NCBI RefSeq assembly: GCF_001969445.1
Contig: NZ_CP017297.1
Location: forward strand, 2,976,001-3,040,000
Source: Brachybacterium sp. P6-10-X1
Lineage (GTDB): Bacteria > Actinomycetota > Actinomycetes > Actinomycetales > Dermabacteraceae
Length of the DNA: 64,000 nt
Direction: 5' to 3'
A program made the translations under genes and the position numbers. This document shows positions 63,108-64,000 of this stretch, piece by piece. Every line of letters begins with the position of its first letter. The stretch's first letter is position 1. The notes beneath the pieces are model-generated. The model had not been told where the DNA came from, did no database searches, and was given only the letters and a program-made list of their open reading frames with translations.

Positions 63108-63594
63108 CCCCGAGCACGTCCCCCGGATCGTGCAGCGCGGTCTGTACGCCGACGAGCTGCAGGTGGGAGCGATCTACGCGCACCGCCCGGGCCGCACGGT
63201 CACCGAGGCCGACAACGTCCTGTTCTCCACCATGACGATGAACCCGCAGGCCCTGCACCTCGACGCCGCCTGGAGCGAGTCCACCGAGTTCGGACAGCGC
63301 CTGGTCAACTCGATGTTCACCCTCGCCACCGTGGTCGGGGCCTCCGTCGCCCAGCTCACCCAGGGCACCCTGGTGGCCAATCTCGGCTTCTCCGAGATCA
63401 CCTTCCCGCATCCGCTGCACCTCGGCGACACCCTGTACAGCGAGACGGAGGTGACCGCGGTCCGCCCCTCGCGGTCCCGCCCCGGCCAGGCCGTCGTCTC
63501 CCTCGTCCACACCGGGCGCGACCAGCACGGCGAGGTCGTCGTCCGGGCGGCGCGAGCCACGCTGATGCATCAGTCGCAGGGACCGGTCTCATGA
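63097..63594 (+). CDS. MaoC-family dehydratase
   Basis: A 165-residue hot-dog fold enzyme. The hydratase motif region is MNPQALHLDAAWSES, and GFSEITFPHPLHLGDTLYSE continues the core. The mycobacterial counterpart between citE and fadE19 hydrates an itaconyl/methylglutaconyl-type CoA. ATG 63097 overlaps the accA1 end by 11 nt; the stop overlaps citE as ATGA. Confidence 0.88.
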   Translation: MSPDPEHVPRIVQRGLYADELQVGAIYAHRPGRTVTEADNVLFSTMTMNPQALHLDAAWSESTEFGQRLVNSMFTLATVVGASVAQLTQGTLVANLGFSEITFPHPLHLGDTLYSETEVTAVRPSRSRPGQAVVSLVHTGRDQHGEVVVRAARATLMHQSQGPVS

Positions 63595-64000
63595 GCGCGC
63601 CGGAGGCACCGCGCGAGGCCGACGAGCGGGAGAGGCTCCCGCTGGGACCGGCGCTGATGTTCTGCCCCGGGGACCGACCGGACCGCTTCGGCAAGGCCGC
63701 TGCCCGGGCCGACGCCGTCCTGTTGGACCTCGAGGACGGCGTCGGCCCCGCGCACAAGGCCGCTGCGCGGGAGGCCGTCGGCGCCCACGGGCTCGACCCG
63801 GCTCGCACGGTGGTCCGGGTCAACGCTGCCGGCAGCCCCCAGCTGGCCGCGGATCTCGCCGCCCTCGAACCCCTGCGCCCCCGGTACGTGATGATCCCCA
63901 AGGCGGAGAGCTGCGAGGACGTCGACCGCATCGCCGCCGCGCTGCCCGGAGCCGGAGTGCTGGCGCTGTGCGAGACGGCCCGCGGGGTGCTCGCCGCCGG
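63591..64000 (+). CDS. citE: CitE-like HpcH/HpaI lyase (3' end outside window)
   Basis: The first ~136 residues of a TIM-barrel lyase. MFCPGDRPDRFGKAA, AVLLDLEDGVGPAHKAAAR and VVRVNAAGSPQ are the CitE start; MIPKAES carries another conserved block. Family members cleave beta-hydroxyacyl-CoA thioesters; the mycobacterial homologue in the same cluster acts in leucine/itaconate breakdown. ATG 63591 overlaps the maoC stop. Confidence 0.9.
   Translation, partial: MSAPEAPREADERERLPLGPALMFCPGDRPDRFGKAAARADAVLLDLEDGVGPAHKAAAREAVGAHGLDPARTVVRVNAAGSPQLAADLAALEPLRPRYVMIPKAESCEDVDRIAAALPGAGVLALCETARGVLAA

Overview
This 64 kb window is ordinary chromosomal DNA from a high-GC Gram-positive actinobacterium. 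Gene content and protein style point to Micrococcales, most like Brachybacterium/Dermabacteraceae; this assignment is inference, since no rRNA is present. Supporting signs are strong G/C third-position bias, the gyrA - DUF3566 - tRNA-Ile - DLW-39 - tRNA-Ala block that normally sits near the actinobacterial replication origin, a SigK/RskA pair, an actinobacterial iron-sulfur ferrochelatase, and heavy use of GTG starts, 1-4 nt gene overlaps and probable leaderless starts. Almost every gene is single-copy chromosomal; no prophage, IS element or CRISPR array was seen. The only mobile-like gene is a DUF222/HNH endonuclease of the 13E12 type.

Layout: (1) 1-9.3 kb: 3' part of gyrA, a DUF3566 membrane protein, a 62-bp palindrome, a ybaK deacylase, an uncharacterised gene, the coupled sigK-rskA-molybdenum oxidoreductase operon, a fasciclin lipoprotein, two tRNAs and the tiny DLW-39 gene. 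(2) 9.3-23.9 kb: a carotenoid island on the minus strand, crtE-tspO-crtB-crtI-crtYc-crtYd-methyltransferase-crtU-P450, with essentially every junction overlapping, followed by hemH-SDR/DUF2867 and a GMC oxidoreductase, and controlled by a divergent MarR repressor. The pathway predicts an aromatic carotenoid of the isorenieratene type. crtU has an apparent 1-nt frameshift near its end. (3) 24-27.6 kb: CHRD-domain exported protein, class F sortase, PepSY membrane protein and a HAD protein. (4) 27.6-35.2 kb: a methyltransferase, a SnoaL-like protein, a five-gene operon for SipW-type (TasA/CalY-like) exported proteins with its own signal peptidase, and a divergent two-component system. (5) 35.2-41.2 kb: MerR, a Tat-exported FAD oxidase, a SoxR module (fdxA, soxR, sodA), ArsR and a SRPBCC protein. 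(6) 41.2-43.7 kb: the DUF222/HNH gene flanked by a permease remnant and 29-bp repeats. (7) 44-53 kb: flavodoxin, pdxST with divergent pdxR, sugar O-acetyltransferase, MFS and TauE transporters, a secreted sialidase-like protein, a LacI regulator and YdhR. (8) 53.4-55.4 kb: two coupled Gfo/Idh/MocA dehydrogenases. (9) 55.4-64 kb: an Lrp regulator divergent from bkdA-bkdB-bkdC-accD1-accA1-maoC-citE, a branched-chain (leucine) catabolic operon running off the right edge.

The most informative signals are regulatory. Two promoters of the form (C/G)ATCC-N15-CCGAAC, at 8741-8767 (minus) and 23960-23986 (plus), match the known SigK type and tie the fasciclin lipoprotein beside sigK to the distant CHRD-sortase-PepSY operon. 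Two perfect SoxR boxes lie in 19-bp-spacer promoters of fdxA and sodA. An 11-bp palindrome shared by the crtE and hemH promoters suggests that the MarR regulator joins carotenoid and haem synthesis. Direct repeats in front of pdxS/pdxR and LacI-type and Lrp-type sites complete the picture.
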